Shown one piece after another: positions 43,703 through 52,947 of a stretch of 64,000 nt of DNA (the first letter of the stretch is position 1; each line of letters starts with the position of its first letter). The stretch lies in NCBI GenBank assembly GCA_035550215.1, contig DASZPM010000027.1, positions 1-64,000 of the forward strand, given 5' to 3'. The translations under genes were made by a program, and so were the position numbers. This stretch comes from JABDFW01 sp035550215. GTDB taxonomy: Bacteria; Bacteroidota; Bacteroidia; Chitinophagales; Chitinophagaceae. The notes under the pieces were generated by a model that was not told where the DNA came from, made no database searches, and saw nothing but the letters and a program-made list of their open reading frames with translations.

Positions 43703-44381
43703 TACTGTGATGATATCTATCTACTTTATACATGTAAGATGTAGTTTTTAACCCTTCATAATATTTCCAAGATTATTAAAAATAAGTAACTCTAGTTCGC
43801 CGAAGGGATACACTTTTTTTAATCATAGTTTATTTCACCGACTGGTTTATTCATATTGTCCTACCTGATATTGATGATAACGGCGATGCAAATGTAACTG
43901 ACGACCAGGGCCGGGAGTTACAAGCCCATATTGATAAGCAGGAACTCCCTATCAGATCGTTCCTGGAAGCAGGAGAGAAGCAGGGCAGTGACCCAGGCCA
44001 TCCTCCGGCATTCCTCTAATTCCTGCGGCGTCGTGCTATCCGCCCGCAACCAACCCGTGTCCAACGTCAGCAAGACACACTAACCAGCAACGTCTAAGAG
44101 GAGGGGAGCCTTTGCTCCGCTCACCGCAACTCCCGCCCCTGCCACCACCCCACCTCTTATAAGCCCCTTCCTGTATTTGCCTCTTGTCTTACTTACTTAC
44201 TTTGATAGTGGCATGCATACACCACCTGCCCAGCGCCCTGTTTGTACGAACAAAATTTTGGCCTGAGCGGCACGGCAATGCTGCCAGCTACCCGGAGTCG
44301 TATTAGGCCGTGAGACTCCTGCAACAAACGGGTCCTGTAATATTCACCGCCGATAAAAAATGCCCAAACGATTGTATGGTG
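43703..44381. other. 679-bp gene-poor region with an open remnant
   Basis: No start-to-stop gene is supported. On the plus strand 43786-44019 is open for 77 codons and acidic (LPDIDDNGDANVTDDQGREL ... SFLEAGEKQGSDPGHPPAFL), with normal protein-like composition but no ATG. It looks like the 3' end of a lost gene; I do not recognise the family. The rest (44020-44380) is GC-mixed and holds no recognisable element. Confidence 0.3.
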
Positions 44382-45071
44382 CTACGAAGCTTTTGTAAAA
44401 TCAAGTAACAACTGTTCATTAAGTATTTTGATATCCTTGTTTTTTATTTGTATGCATTTTGTCTTTACGAGTTCGTTTAATACGCGGAAGACAGATTCAT
44501 ATGTAGTCCCTGCAAAAGACGCGAGGGTTTGCCGGTTGACAGGCAAACCCAGGTATCCTCTGTTGTCAATGCCAAATTGGTCTTTTAACGCCAACAGATT
44601 GTAAGCAATGCGGCCTTTTACGTCCATGTGCGTCAGCATATGCATCCGCTGTTCTGTTGCCTGTAATTCTTTCGCATAAAACGTCATAAGTTTTACGGTG
44701 AAAGCATGGTCTATACCGATGGTTGCATTTAAAAAATCTGTTTTTATGAAACAGGTTATGACTGGCTGGATTACAGTGGCAGACACAGGGTATTCTAATG
44801 AATCGCCTATACCACGGTGGCCAAGCAAATCACCGGATGCGGCAAAGCGAATAATCAGCTGTTTTTCTTTTCCCCATTGCTTATGCACTTTTACCACGCC
44901 TTTATATACAAAATAGATGCCTTTTACTGCCTCCCCCTCGCTAAAGATTGTCTCGCCTCTGGAGAAATATTTGTTGGTCTTGTTTTGAGCAATAATCCCG
45001 AGCCAACCTGGCAGGCAACTGCTGCATAAAAAACAATCTTTCACATTACAGCTAAATTCTGTTTTTTTCAT
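44382..45071 (-). CDS. Crp/Fnr-family regulator with N-terminal cysteine cluster (paralogue)
   Basis: A 229-aa paralogue of the regulator at 21618, sharing the N-terminal C-x4-C-x2-C-x2-C cluster (CNVKDCFLCSSC), the sensor domain (GETIFSEGEAVKGIYFVYKG) and the helix-turn-helix (VNRQTLASFAGTTYESVFRV). The cluster may bind an iron-sulfur centre. It is divergent from a ClC channel gene over 133 bp, with a palindrome at 45104-45122. Its targets are probably N-oxide-related, by analogy with the nirB-linked paralogue. Confidence 0.88.
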   Translation of the reverse strand: MKKTEFSCNVKDCFLCSSCLPGWLGIIAQNKTNKYFSRGETIFSEGEAVKGIYFVYKGVVKVHKQWGKEKQLIIRFAASGDLLGHRGIGDSLEYPVSATVIQPVITCFIKTDFLNATIGIDHAFTVKLMTFYAKELQATEQRMHMLTHMDVKGRIAYNLLALKDQFGIDNRGYLGLPVNRQTLASFAGTTYESVFRVLNELVKTKCIQIKNKDIKILNEQLLLDFTKAS

Positions 45072-45103
45072 ATCCGCAATATATAGTTATTTTAATTTGA
45101 TAC

Positions 45104-45122
45104 TACTTATATGATATAAGTA
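45104..45122. promoter_or_regulatory. palindrome in the Crp/Fnr-ClC divergent promoter
   Basis: TACTTAT and ATAAGTA flank ATGAT. The site lies 32 bp upstream of the regulator start and about 82 bp before the channel ATG. It does not match the TGAT-N4-ATCA boxes upstream of nirB, so the two paralogues may have different specificities. Confidence 0.4.
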
Positions 45123-45204
45123 ATACTAATTAATGGATTAATGAGTAATTTATGGTTAATAATATTATATATGTAATATTTTTGCAAAAAATGGCAGGCA
45201 AATC

Positions 45205-47106
45205 ATGAAGTGGATTAAAAACGCGGGAATAATACCAGTTTCACCCTTATTGGATAATACATTGAGAAGCCCTGATGAATCTTGGCCTGAAAAAAAGGTT
45301 GTTTCCGGGCGGGTATTTTTATTGAGTTTACAGGCGGTTATTAATGCAGCAATTATTGGTGTGATTGCCAAAGGGCTTGTGCTTGTAATTCAGTTCGTAA
45401 CAAACTTTGCTTTTTATGGACGATTTTCGTTTCATAATTCTTCCCCGCAGCATAATCATTTAGGATGGCTGGTTGTAATTGTACCCGTTGCCGGTAGTTT
45501 TGTTGTAGGCATCATAGCACGCTTCGGCAGTGCGGCCATACGCGGTCACGGCATTCCTGAGGCAATGGAAACCATTATTGCCAATCAAAGTAAAATACCG
45601 CCGGCGATTACTTTTTTAAAACCTTTATCCGCAGCCATTTCAATTGGTACCGGTGGCCCCTTTGGTGCTGAAGGGCCGATTATAGCCACCGGAGGAGCTT
45701 TCGGGTCACTTACAGGGCAGATAATGCATATCTCTTCCAGTGAGAGAAAAATAATATTAGCGGCGGGCGCCTGTGCAGGCATGTCAGCTATATTCGGCAG
45801 CCCTGTGGCCGCTGTTCTACTGGCTATCGAATTGTTATTGTTTGAATTCTCGCCCCGTTCTATTATTCCTGTGGCACTGTCCTGTACGGCAGGAGCAGCC
45901 ATGCATTTTATTTTTTTTGGTACCGTTCCGGTTTTTGCCATGCCCGACATTCCGGAACCTTCAGGCCCGGCGCTTGTCATATATCTCCTGATAGGGGGAG
46001 CTGCAGGCGTTATGGCTGCTTTTGTTTCCAAATCGGTTTACTGGATCGAGGATGCTTTTGAAAAATTACCCATCCACTGGATGTGGTGGCCGGCAATAGG
46101 CGCAGTCGCTGTTGGCTTAATTGGCTACTATGCTCCCGCTACCATGGGAGTAGGTTATGAAAACATATCTGCATTATTGACCGGCACATTGCCTTTAACT
46201 ATGGTTATCGTACTTTGTGTGCTTAAATTTTTGTCCTGGGCAGTTGCATTAGGAAGTGGCACTTCAGGCGGCACCCTGGCCCCACTTTTCACTATTGGTG
46301 GCGCCTTCGGTGCTTTGACGGGATCGATGGTGCTAACATGGATGCCACATTGCGGCATCAATATAGCTACGGCAGCGCTCGTTGGTATGGCTGCAATGTT
46401 TGCAGGTGCGTCGCGCGCGGTACTGACCAGTATAGTTTTTGCTTTTGAAACCACTGCCCAGCCGCACGGCTTGTTGCCTTTATTAGGCGCCTGCACCGCT
46501 GCTTATTTTGTTTCATTTTTACTCCTTAAAGGTGGGAGCATAATGACAGAGAAAATACAGCGCAGGGGTATCCGGGCCCCTGTTGCCTACGCGCCTGACA
46601 TACTGCAGAACATAACTGCCACTGCTGTTATGGAAGATGCGCCGTTCGTGGTTGACAAGTCAAACAACTTGGCTGATTTAAGGGCATGGCTGGCCGCCAA
46701 CGCAGATAAATATTTGTCCCGGTTTGTTGTGGTAACCGCTGGGGAAGATCAATTTGCGGGGTACCTTCAGATAAAAGATTTATATGCCGGTGATCTTATA
46801 ATCAGCAGCGATGTTGGAAAAATACTCAGCCCTGGTGCCCCTTTTGTGACAAAGGAAACTCCAGTCAACAGGATTTGTGAGATAATGGGGGATGCCGGGA
46901 TGGATTGTATCGCGGTAATTTCTAATCCCGATAACAAGCTTGTAGGGGTTGTTCATGCCTGGAATATTGTAGAAGCTTATAGCCATTTGCATTTGCGTGA
47001 GAATGCATACCATACGGCTATATCCCTTCCACGGCGCACACTTAAGCTGATTCTACGCGGAAGAACGGTCATTCGTTATATTAAAGAGAAGGCGGATAAC
47101 ACTTAG
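45205..47106 (+). CDS. ClC-family chloride channel/transporter with CBS domains
   Basis: A 633-aa membrane protein. The ClC filter motifs are visible: the GSGIP-like region GHGIPEAMETII near residue 115, GTGGPFGAEGPI near residue 150, and GTSGGTLAPLFTIGGAFG near residue 352. A gating Glu sits in the second motif (GAEGP). The C-terminal ~150 residues form a CBS-type pair (NATAVMEDAPFVVDKSNN region and EICEIMGDAGMDCIAVI). It is possibly an anion transporter. It sits between two regulator/repair loci for N-oxides, so nitrate or nitrite cannot be excluded as ions. Confidence 0.92.
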   Translation: MKWIKNAGIIPVSPLLDNTLRSPDESWPEKKVVSGRVFLLSLQAVINAAIIGVIAKGLVLVIQFVTNFAFYGRFSFHNSSPQHNHLGWLVVIVPVAGSFVVGIIARFGSAAIRGHGIPEAMETIIANQSKIPPAITFLKPLSAAISIGTGGPFGAEGPIIATGGAFGSLTGQIMHISSSERKIILAAGACAGMSAIFGSPVAAVLLAIELLLFEFSPRSIIPVALSCTAGAAMHFIFFGTVPVFAMPDIPEPSGPALVIYLLIGGAAGVMAAFVSKSVYWIEDAFEKLPIHWMWWPAIGAVAVGLIGYYAPATMGVGYENISALLTGTLPLTMVIVLCVLKFLSWAVALGSGTSGGTLAPLFTIGGAFGALTGSMVLTWMPHCGINIATAALVGMAAMFAGASRAVLTSIVFAFETTAQPHGLLPLLGACTAAYFVSFLLLKGGSIMTEKIQRRGIRAPVAYAPDILQNITATAVMEDAPFVVDKSNNLADLRAWLAANADKYLSRFVVVTAGEDQFAGYLQIKDLYAGDLIISSDVGKILSPGAPFVTKETPVNRICEIMGDAGMDCIAVISNPDNKLVGVVHAWNIVEAYSHLHLRENAYHTAISLPRRTLKLILRGRTVIRYIKEKADNT

Positions 47107-47523
47107 ACAGGGCATGAACTGACCTGGGTGACCGGCTGTAGAAAACCAGCCCGTCAACGAATTTGACTTCGGTTCATCATTTTTGGTTTTGCATGAAAAC
47201 GGCAAAAAATTTGGAATTTGCAGTTGTTTGAAATAATTGCCGCCTGAGGTTTATGCAGGCTCAGCTGTTTTCTGTTCATTGCACAGGTTCAACCTGCAGC
47301 AGTTAATCCGGGGTTATTTGAGCTCCGGATACCCGCTCCAATACGTCAGTCGCGTGCCGAGATATATTCAGCAATTTACGGAGACTAATGTCATATTCTT
47401 CCGTGGTGCTTTTTACCCAAAATAATGCTGCAAAATCAGCGTTTTTTACGACTTATTAGCTCACGACCGCCGGCGAGAATACAGGATTTACTATCCTGTT
47501 TTAAATTTCAGACCCCATAGCAG
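47107..47523. other. intergenic region, no gene supported
   Basis: No start-to-stop gene is supported. A minus-strand stretch (47303-47449) is open for 48 codons, reading ADFAALFWVKSTTEEYDISL and then RKLLNISRHATDVLERVSG, but has no ATG and I recognise no family. The region may contain the terminator of the ClC gene, but I see no strong hairpin. Confidence 0.25.
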
Positions 47524-48213
47524 CTAAAGGGTCAACGCTTTAGGAAACAGGATATTGTTTTCAAGATGCACGTGCTGGTGAAGGTTTTCTTCAAACTCCT
47601 TCAGTTCAAGCATACTTACGCGATAGGTGGTGCAGGCGGCTTCCGGCCAGGAGTAGTTTTCTGTTAAGTCCCTGATGTGCTGCATAATATTACCTGCCGC
47701 CTCGTGTTCCGCCTCCATTACGCCAATGGGTGCTGCCACAAGGTTAACCGGGTACGTGCCTTTTTCACTGCTTTCCATCCTTTCAATCCTGGGGAAAAGT
47801 ACCACCTCCTCTTTTTGCATGTGCTGAATAAGGTCATCAAGCACAGCGGTATAGTATTGGGCAACATCTTTCATCCATGGAAATTTGTCTCCATGTTTGC
47901 CGGCCACCCTGTCCAGATGTTCTTTTATAGTTGGGCCAAATTGTTTGACATAATGGTGGTGTTGCCGTAAAATATGGCTGATGAGTGCAGCAGCAGTCAT
48001 TTCCTCAAAAGACGTCTCCTTTTCCGTACCAATTGCCAGCGAGGCTAACTCGTCAGCAATTATATCAACAGCAATTCCTTTTTCGCCGCAGGCAGCAGCG
48101 AGGCTTCTTTTGCCTTTGCAACAAAAATCAAGGTTATATTTTTCAAACAAAGCTGCTGCCTTGTGTTGCTGAATAACAATTTCACCCAATGTCTGGTCAG
48201 AATAATTGTTCAT
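47524..48213 (-). CDS. ytfE: iron-sulfur cluster repair di-iron protein (RIC/YtfE/ScdA)
   Basis: A 229-aa RIC protein. The N-terminal ScdA domain includes LFEKYNLDFCCKGKRSLA. The hemerythrin-like di-iron domain carries HILRQHHHYVKQFG, HMQKEEVVLFPRIERME, EHEAAGNIMQHI and HQHVHLENNILFPKAL. It repairs iron-sulfur clusters damaged by nitric oxide or peroxide. It follows the heme-copper-oxidase-like gene by 10 bp in the same operon and lies near three Crp/Fnr genes, so it fits a nitrogen-oxide stress locus. Ends at 47524. Confidence 0.93.
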   Translation of the reverse strand: MNNYSDQTLGEIVIQQHKAAALFEKYNLDFCCKGKRSLAAACGEKGIAVDIIADELASLAIGTEKETSFEEMTAAALISHILRQHHHYVKQFGPTIKEHLDRVAGKHGDKFPWMKDVAQYYTAVLDDLIQHMQKEEVVLFPRIERMESSEKGTYPVNLVAAPIGVMEAEHEAAGNIMQHIRDLTENYSWPEAACTTYRVSMLELKEFEENLHQHVHLENNILFPKALTL

Positions 48214-48223
48214 ATTTTACGAT

Positions 48224-49480
48224 TTAATAAGTAAATAATTTTGGGGAGATATTTATGTCTGTGGGCTTTTTAAATTGGGATACCACCGTAAAGAATATGC
48301 CGGAAAACATGATGATTGCCGCTGCAAGCAGTGCTTCATTCATATACGGAATAGTTATGTAGTACAAACCGCATATACCCTGCAGCATCAGCAGTACCTC
48401 ATTGATAATAATTCCTGCTGTAAAACCATACATGGCATTCACCGTGTTTCTGGTGATGAGGACATAATTCTGCTGCACGCTGTAACTCAAAATGAACAGT
48501 GTGACGATACCAAGGAACACCAGGTGTAAATAACCAATCACGATGGGCCTGAAGCCATACACCAATTGATTCAATGAAGGTATTGCCGACATCGCCTGCA
48601 ACACCAGTTTAATAGCTAAAGCAATAACCGTAAAGCCTGCAAGCCAGGCTGCAACCTTTTGTAAACCCTGAATAATGCTTTTTACGAAGCGCCTTACCTC
48701 AACAACTAATAATATAAAGCCTGCAACCTGCGCCACCGCCGCCACAACAACAATTGCGTAAAGCCAATGGGGGAGGTGGGCCCATAATATTGACAATAAA
48801 TAAACCGGTGCAAGGGCGGCAGCAAATAATCGAAATACCAACCGCATATGTGTTAATTGTATACCCCTCCCTGCCAGGTAAGCAGTAAACAGCCCCATAC
48901 AGGCAAAAAAGAACCAGCCATTGTACTGAAAATGCAGAAAGAAGTACACAGCGGACATGTACAGTTCCTGGTGCATGTTTTTAGTAGCCATCATAAACGC
49001 CAGGCTGAAAGCGCCGATGGAAGAAACTGCGTTACATAACACAGATAATTTAAACCAGCTATGCGCTATGCTTTTCCCCGGCAGTTTATTTAAATCACAC
49101 CAGTAAACGAATGCAAAGACGTACGAAACAAAAATAGACAGCGTGGAAAATAAAATAGCCAGCACCCCATAGCCCTCCCATGGAAATGTCAATAACATAC
49201 CCAGCGCAGTTACCCAATTGGCTGCAAGTAAAACTGCATATTTATTTACATTATTTTGCGCCTGTTGCTTCCCAAGGTAACCTACCAGGCAGGCCATTAA
49301 CGCCTGCGTTATCCAGCCTGCAAAGGCAAAATGCGAGTGGGCGTGCAATAAATACTTTTGGTTGATAAAAGGCAGCGAAAAAGCGATTTTATACCTGAGT
49401 ATGCAACCCAGCAGGGCTACCGCTGTCAAACTTATTAAACTTATTTTTATCCACCGCTGAACGAACCGCTGCATGATCAT
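48224..49480 (-). CDS. heme-copper-oxidase-like membrane protein (418 aa)
   Basis: A 418-aa protein with about 12 predicted membrane helices. The cluster LLHAHSHFAFAGWI near residue 45 has three closely spaced histidines, and another conserved His lies in VIGYLHLVFLGIV near residue 335; WFFFACMGL also recalls oxidase subunit I. I read it as a short relative of heme-copper oxidase/NO reductase subunit I whose active metal set is incomplete. Bacteroidota neighbours call such genes hypothetical. It is in one operon with the RIC protein, which suggests a role in nitric oxide handling. Confidence 0.55.
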   Translation of the reverse strand: MIMQRFVQRWIKISLISLTAVALLGCILRYKIAFSLPFINQKYLLHAHSHFAFAGWITQALMACLVGYLGKQQAQNNVNKYAVLLAANWVTALGMLLTFPWEGYGVLAILFSTLSIFVSYVFAFVYWCDLNKLPGKSIAHSWFKLSVLCNAVSSIGAFSLAFMMATKNMHQELYMSAVYFFLHFQYNGWFFFACMGLFTAYLAGRGIQLTHMRLVFRLFAAALAPVYLLSILWAHLPHWLYAIVVVAAVAQVAGFILLVVEVRRFVKSIIQGLQKVAAWLAGFTVIALAIKLVLQAMSAIPSLNQLVYGFRPIVIGYLHLVFLGIVTLFILSYSVQQNYVLITRNTVNAMYGFTAGIIINEVLLMLQGICGLYYITIPYMNEALLAAAIIMFSGIFFTVVSQFKKPTDINISPKLFTY

Positions 49481-49537
49481 TTTGTTTGCAGCAAAGTAAA
49501 AATTGATTTTCCGTGCCGATTATGCGTTCAGTCATAA

Positions 49538-50134
49538 TTAACAGAAAACCCTGCCCTTTTCAATTTTTAATTTTCCTTTTTCATGCATGGCCCGCATGGT
49601 TCTTATGATGGTTTCCACACGCATACCTGTCATGTCTGCCAGTTGCTGCCTTGTTAATTTTAGCTGGTTGCAGTCCCTGCAAATATGATGGTTATCTTTT
49701 TTAAAATGCGTGAGCATTGTGGTAATAGTATGTTCAGGGTTATGTGCGGCTACTTCCTTGCTAAATGCAAATTTGTAGCGCAGCCGTTGGGTTAGAAGTT
49801 TTGTAAATGATAAAAGTATTTCAGGGTTTTGTTTTAATAATTGTTGAAAAGAAGACTCATGCATCCTTAAAATAACTGCGTCCTTCTCCGCGATGGCAGA
49901 TGCTGCGTAAGGCTCATTGTCAAACAACGGCAATTCGCCAAAGCATTCACCGGGGACGATGATGTTATGTATAAATTCTACACCGGCATCATCAATATTC
50001 ACCCACTTAACACTGCCGCTTTCCAACTGGTGATAAAAATGTGCCTGGCTGCCTTCATTAAATATTGCCTCTCCGGCACGCACTTTTTTGTATGCAGCGC
50101 CCCAGGCAATAAGCAGGTCAGTATCTATCATCAT
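49538..50134 (-). CDS. Crp/Fnr-family regulator (nos-linked)
   Basis: A ~198-aa regulator with a cyclic-nucleotide-binding-like barrel (GEAIFNEGSQAHFYHQLESG; PGECFGELPLFDNEPY) and a C-terminal winged helix (KLTRQQLADMTGMRVETIIR). It lacks the N-terminal Cys cluster of the other two regulators. ICRDC gives two cysteines in the linker. The ATG at 50134 (MMIDTDLLIAW) is the best start; an earlier in-frame one lies at 50158. It is divergent from the cytochrome c-nosZ operon, whose promoter has palindromic boxes. Confidence 0.88.
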   Translation of the reverse strand: MMIDTDLLIAWGAAYKKVRAGEAIFNEGSQAHFYHQLESGSVKWVNIDDAGVEFIHNIIVPGECFGELPLFDNEPYAASAIAEKDAVILRMHESSFQQLLKQNPEILLSFTKLLTQRLRYKFAFSKEVAAHNPEHTITTMLTHFKKDNHHICRDCNQLKLTRQQLADMTGMRVETIIRTMRAMHEKGKLKIEKGRVFC

Positions 50135-50207
50135 ATAAATAATCTTTATTCTGTCCAAAACTACCAGCCGGCTTTTGGCATAATCCTGATTTTAAGCAAG
50201 GCTGCGT

Positions 50208-50221
50208 ATGATTAAAGTCAT
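50208..50221. promoter_or_regulatory. Crp/Fnr-type box in nos promoter region
   Basis: ATGATTAAAGTCAT has arms ATGA/TCAT. It lies 74 bp upstream of the regulator start and about 170 bp before the cytochrome gene. It fits a DNR/NnrR-like site better than a classical FNR site. Confidence 0.4.
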
Positions 50222-50364
50222 GCGTAGTTGCGCCAGCTATTGCAGGTACCTATTGATTTTATTGATTATTAAATAGTTGATTACGCACAACGAGGTTTCA
50301 TTGGCCGGGCATTTTTTGCATTTATGATTGCACGCATAAAAACCGGTTTTTAAGGGGTATAACA

Positions 50365-50390
50365 TTGCACTGTTAAATAAAACAGTTCAA
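50365..50390. promoter_or_regulatory. near-perfect palindrome just before the cytochrome c start
   Basis: TTGCACTGTT-AAATAA-AACAGTTCAA has arms matching at 9 of 10 positions and ends 1 bp before the ATG of the cytochrome gene. A regulator bound there would block transcription or translation initiation. It resembles a TTG-N-CAA Crp/Fnr-type site with wide spacing. Confidence 0.5.
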
Positions 50391-50391
50391 T

Positions 50392-50868
50392 ATGAAAAAA
50401 ATATTTGTTCTACTCTTCATGACGGCAATGGTTATTTTATATGCGTGCGGAGCAGGTAACAACACACCTGCAACCCCCGCAGACAACAGTGCCGCCAAAA
50501 CTGAAAGCGGCAACCCTTCTTATGACCCCGACCGCGGGGAAGGAAAATTCACCAATGTACAGGTGGGTGACAAACTTGATGAAGGTATGGCTGACGCAGG
50601 CGAAAAAATTTTCAGCGTTAAGTGCTCTGCCTGCCATAAGCTTACTGGCGAAAAGCTGGTAGGCCCCGGTTGGAAAGGCGTTACTGCGAGGCACAAGCCG
50701 GAGTGGATAATGAATTTTATCACCAATACTGATAAGATGATTGATAAAGACCCAAAGGCGCAGGCAATGCTGGAAATCTGCCTGGTTCGTATGCCCAATC
50801 AAAATCTCAGTGATGATGATGCCAGGCATTTGCTGGAGTTTATGCGTAAAAATGACGGTGTTAAATAA
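50392..50868 (+). CDS. c-type cytochrome lipoprotein of the nos operon
   Basis: A 158-aa lipoprotein with signal peptide and lipobox (VILYACGAG). The class I cytochrome c domain has one heme site, CSACH, near residue 79, and a Met ligand candidate in VRMPNQNLSDDDA near residue 132. It starts 26 bp before nosZ on the same transcript, so it is the likely electron donor to NosZ, replacing the quinol/NosR route absent here. Confidence 0.9.
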   Translation: MKKIFVLLFMTAMVILYACGAGNNTPATPADNSAAKTESGNPSYDPDRGEGKFTNVQVGDKLDEGMADAGEKIFSVKCSACHKLTGEKLVGPGWKGVTARHKPEWIMNFITNTDKMIDKDPKAQAMLEICLVRMPNQNLSDDDARHLLEFMRKNDGVK

Positions 50869-50894
50869 TAACAACAATATTTAAATCAATCAAT

Positions 50895-52883
50895 ATGAAA
50901 ATTGCCTTATTAAAATGGCCGCTGATTTTATCAGTTGCAGCCATTGTCACAGTGCAGTCGTGTAAGCCAAAGGATGCAGGCAGCGCGGTAAGCGCCGATG
51001 CGGCCTCAAAAGTTTATGTTGCACCGGGTAAATATGATAAGTATTATGATTTTGTTTCCGGAGGTTTTAGCGGGCAGATGTCTGTATACGGCCTCCCTTC
51101 AGGCAGGTTACTCAGGGTTATACCTGTTTTTTCAGTCGACCCGGAAAAGGGCTACGGCTTCAGTGAAGAAACGAAGCCGATGCTCAACACATCACATGGC
51201 TTTGTGCCCTGGGATGATGCGCACCACCCCGAACTATCACAAACAAATGGTGAATATGACGGCAGGTGGGCATTTATAAACGGTAACAATACCCCAAGGA
51301 TTGCGCGGGTTGACCTTTCCACTTTCCGTACGGCGGAAATTATGGAAATACCCAACAGCGCGGGTAACCACTCTTCGGCGTTTATTACTCAAAGCACTGA
51401 ATATGTTGTTGCCGGGACACGTTTCAGCATACCTATGGATAATTCAAACGGGGATGTGCCTATTAATACCTATAAGAAAAATTTCAAAGGGACTGTCAGT
51501 TTTTTGAGTGTTGACCCAAAATCCGGCCACATGAAAATTGCTTTCCAGATCCTGGTGCCGGGAGTAAACTTTGATCTTAGCCATGCCGGCAAAGGCCCGA
51601 GCCATGGATGGTTTTTCTTCTCCTGCTATAACAGTGAACAGGCAAACACCCTGCTTGAAGTGAACGCTTCGCAAAAGGATAAGGATTTTATCATGGCGGT
51701 TAACTGGAAGAAAGCTGAGGAGTATCTGAAAGCAGGGAAAGGGGTAAAACAAGCTGTAAGATATGCGCATAATTTATACAATGAGACTACCCATTCGGCT
51801 ACATCGGCTATTGAGACCGAAGTGACTGTTTTGAACGGGATGGAATTGCCGGGTATTGTCTATTTTATCCCATGTCCCAAATCTCCGCACGGATGTGATG
51901 TTGACCCAACCGGTGAATACATTGTCGGGTCAGGCAAGCTTGCTGCCCTGCTGCCTGTATTCAGCTTTGAAAAAATACAGAAAGCTATTGCGGCCAGGGA
52001 CTATGCGGGCACCTTTGACAGTATACCGGTAATTAAATACGAATCAGCATTGTACGGTGAGTTGCAAAAACCCGGCCTCGGGCCTTTGCATACTGAATTT
52101 GATGGTAAGGGGAACGCATACACTTCTATGTTTGTGTCTTCCGAAATTGTTAAATGGAACATCAAAGAACTGAAAGTCCTTGACCGCGCCCCTACATTCT
52201 ATTCAATAGGCCACCTTTCCATACCCGGCGGTGATACCAGGCATCCATACCCTGACTATGTAATTGCCTATAACAAAATTACGAAGGACAGGTATCTGCC
52301 TACCGGCCCGGAGTTGGCGCAAAGCGCACAGTTATATGATATAAGCGGCGATAAAATGCAATTGATACTTGATTTTCCTACCATTGGCGAGCCGCATTAT
52401 GCACAGGCCATACCGGCCGACCTGGTTAAGAATAACAGCGTAAAATTTTATAACATAGACTCAAACAAACATCCGTTCCTTGCGAAGGGTGAGGGGCAGG
52501 CGAAAGTGGTACGGACCGGCAAAAGGATAGATATCAATATCACTGCCATTCGCTCACATTTTGTACCCGACAATATAGAAGGTGTAAACCTGGGTGACGA
52601 AGTATATTTCCACCTGACCAACCTTGAACAGGATTGGGACCTGCCGCACGGTTTTGCTATAAAAGGCGCCAATAATGGCGAATTACTCGTTATGCCGGGG
52701 GAGACGCAAACGCTGAAATGGGTGCCGGACAGGGTTGGCATATTTCCTTTTTACTGCACCGATTTCTGTAGTGCACTGCACCAGGAAATGCAGGGGTATA
52801 TACGAATATCCGCGCCGGGCAATAATGTTCCTTTATTGTTCAGCACAGGCAAAAACATGCCTGTTGATTCCACGCATAAATAA
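50895..52883 (+). CDS. nosZ: nitrous-oxide reductase, clade II (Sec-type)
   Basis: A 662-aa N2O reductase, periplasmic or lipid-anchored. The N-terminus is a Sec/lipoprotein signal (TVQSCKPKD), not a Tat signal, which is typical of clade II. The seven-bladed propeller carries the CuZ ligand region (DDAHHPELS near residue 110), and the C-terminal cupredoxin has the CuA set FYCTDFCSALHQEMQGY (two Cys, His, Met) near residue 625. It reduces N2O to N2. Next gene: nosL. Confidence 0.97.
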   Translation: MKIALLKWPLILSVAAIVTVQSCKPKDAGSAVSADAASKVYVAPGKYDKYYDFVSGGFSGQMSVYGLPSGRLLRVIPVFSVDPEKGYGFSEETKPMLNTSHGFVPWDDAHHPELSQTNGEYDGRWAFINGNNTPRIARVDLSTFRTAEIMEIPNSAGNHSSAFITQSTEYVVAGTRFSIPMDNSNGDVPINTYKKNFKGTVSFLSVDPKSGHMKIAFQILVPGVNFDLSHAGKGPSHGWFFFSCYNSEQANTLLEVNASQKDKDFIMAVNWKKAEEYLKAGKGVKQAVRYAHNLYNETTHSATSAIETEVTVLNGMELPGIVYFIPCPKSPHGCDVDPTGEYIVGSGKLAALLPVFSFEKIQKAIAARDYAGTFDSIPVIKYESALYGELQKPGLGPLHTEFDGKGNAYTSMFVSSEIVKWNIKELKVLDRAPTFYSIGHLSIPGGDTRHPYPDYVIAYNKITKDRYLPTGPELAQSAQLYDISGDKMQLILDFPTIGEPHYAQAIPADLVKNNSVKFYNIDSNKHPFLAKGEGQAKVVRTGKRIDINITAIRSHFVPDNIEGVNLGDEVYFHLTNLEQDWDLPHGFAIKGANNGELLVMPGETQTLKWVPDRVGIFPFYCTDFCSALHQEMQGYIRISAPGNNVPLLFSTGKNMPVDSTHK

Positions 52884-52927
52884 CATGAGAAAAATGTAAT
52901 GGGGCAGGCGGTTGGTATAGCCTGCTC

Positions 52928-52943
52928 CTTACTTTAAAGTAAG
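52928..52943. promoter_or_regulatory. perfect 16-bp palindrome before nosL
   Basis: CTTACTTTAAAGTAAG is an exact palindrome ending 4 bp before the nosL ATG. Just upstream, GGGCAGGC/GCCTGCTC can form a small hairpin. It may be a terminator-type attenuator between nosZ and the maturation genes, or an operator covering the nosL ribosome-binding site. Confidence 0.45.
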
Positions 52944-52947
52944 GGTT

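Noticed and set aside
45585..46496. Antisense frames in the ClC gene
   Set aside because: Ala/Pro/Ile-rich mirror readings of Gly/Ala-rich membrane helices; the plus-strand gene is certain.
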